DNA of 12,174 nucleotides, taken from the NCBI GenBank assembly GCA_001821915.1, contig MHOR01000033.1:25539-37712 (forward strand). The letters run 5' to 3'. The notes under the pieces were generated by a model. It searched no databases and was not told where the DNA came from. It saw nothing but the letters and a program-made list of their open reading frames with translations. Positions 12,114 to 12,174 of this stretch are shown one piece after another; position 1 is the stretch's first letter, and every line of letters begins with the position of its first letter. This DNA is from Candidatus Staskawiczbacteria bacterium RIFCSPHIGHO2_02_FULL_34_10 (GTDB taxonomy: Bacteria > Patescibacteriota > Minisyncoccia > Minisyncoccales > Staskawiczbacteraceae). Both the position numbers and the translations under genes were made by a program.

Positions 12114-12119
12114 ATTATA
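12114..12119 (-). promoter_or_regulatory. -10 box of the tRNA-Phe/tRNA-Gly promoter
   Basis: TATAAT on the minus strand, 11 bp before the mature 5' end of tRNA-Phe. No convincing -35 is seen (ACGGAA at 12142-12137 is the right distance but a poor match). Confidence 0.45.
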
Positions 12120-12140
12120 TTGTGAACGCTGCAGGATTCC

Positions 12141-12157
12141 GTCTCGCTACGCGAGAC
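12141..12157. other. Short GC-rich hairpin near the window edge
   Basis: GTCTCGC (12141-12147) pairs perfectly with GCGAGAC (12151-12157) across a TAC loop. There is no T-run on either strand. It is more GC-rich than its surroundings and may be a dispersed hairpin repeat or belong to the gene upstream of the tRNAs; the window ends too soon to tell. Confidence 0.4.
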
Positions 12158-12174
12158 TAGAACCTGTCGTCGTT

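Noticed and set aside
12107..12174. Open minus-strand frame entering from the right edge (about 22 codons)
   Set aside because: Too short to judge, ends 5 bp before tRNA-Phe, and overlaps the tRNA's TATAAT box.
1..12174. CRISPR array, insertion-sequence ends, reverse transcriptase, phage structural or conjugation genes
   Set aside because: I looked for regularly spaced repeats and for the matching proteins on both strands and found none.

Overview
The window is AT-rich, compact, and uses the standard bacterial code: TGA ends several genes and no gene has an in-frame TGA. Weak or absent Shine-Dalgarno sites, an RbfA tail, a small 3D-domain protein of a type I associate with Patescibacteria/CPR genomes, and very short intergenic gaps suggest a CPR (Parcubacteria-like) genome. 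That assignment is inference.

Layout. Positions 1-530 are chromosome: the 3' end of rbfA, then tRNA-Cys(GCA) and tRNA-Leu(UAA). About 531-9821 is an integrated element inserted exactly at the 3' CCA end of tRNA-Leu. Its ends share an 11-bp core (10 of 11 identical: 520-530 and 9811-9821). When the ends are joined in silico they form a 53-bp attP with perfect 14-bp inverted arms centred on the core, giving a circle of 9,291 bp. From 9822 on is chromosome again: an Nramp-like transporter, a 3D-domain secreted protein (convergent), then tRNA-Gly(GCC) and tRNA-Phe(GAA) on the minus strand.

Element content. A large serine recombinase (minus strand) lies at the left end, and its reading frame runs across the attachment site. 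Next comes a minus-strand replication-type module: a RecA-fold RepA-like ATPase, a CHC2 zinc-finger protein without a primase catalytic domain, a 51-aa overlapping coiled-coil-like ORF, and a 314-aa protein of unknown function. The plus-strand cargo is a putative structured RNA, a 168-aa protein with a helix-hairpin-helix-glycosylase-like motif, and a 66-aa two-pass membrane peptide. A convergent pair follows: a putative type II restriction enzyme and a DNA cytosine-5 methyltransferase. The right end carries a LexA-type self-cleaving repressor with a Cys-Gly cleavage site, a second extensively paired non-coding region, and a small DUF1508 (YegP-like) protein.

How it may work together (inference). 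The recombinase integrates and excises the element, the ATPase/zinc-finger module supports replication when it is circular, the restriction-modification pair stabilises or protects it, and the LexA-like protein links it to DNA damage. The points most worth following are the attP inside the recombinase reading frame, so that the predicted C-terminal tail differs between integrated and circular states, and the two structured non-coding regions at 5371-5483 and 9284-9444.
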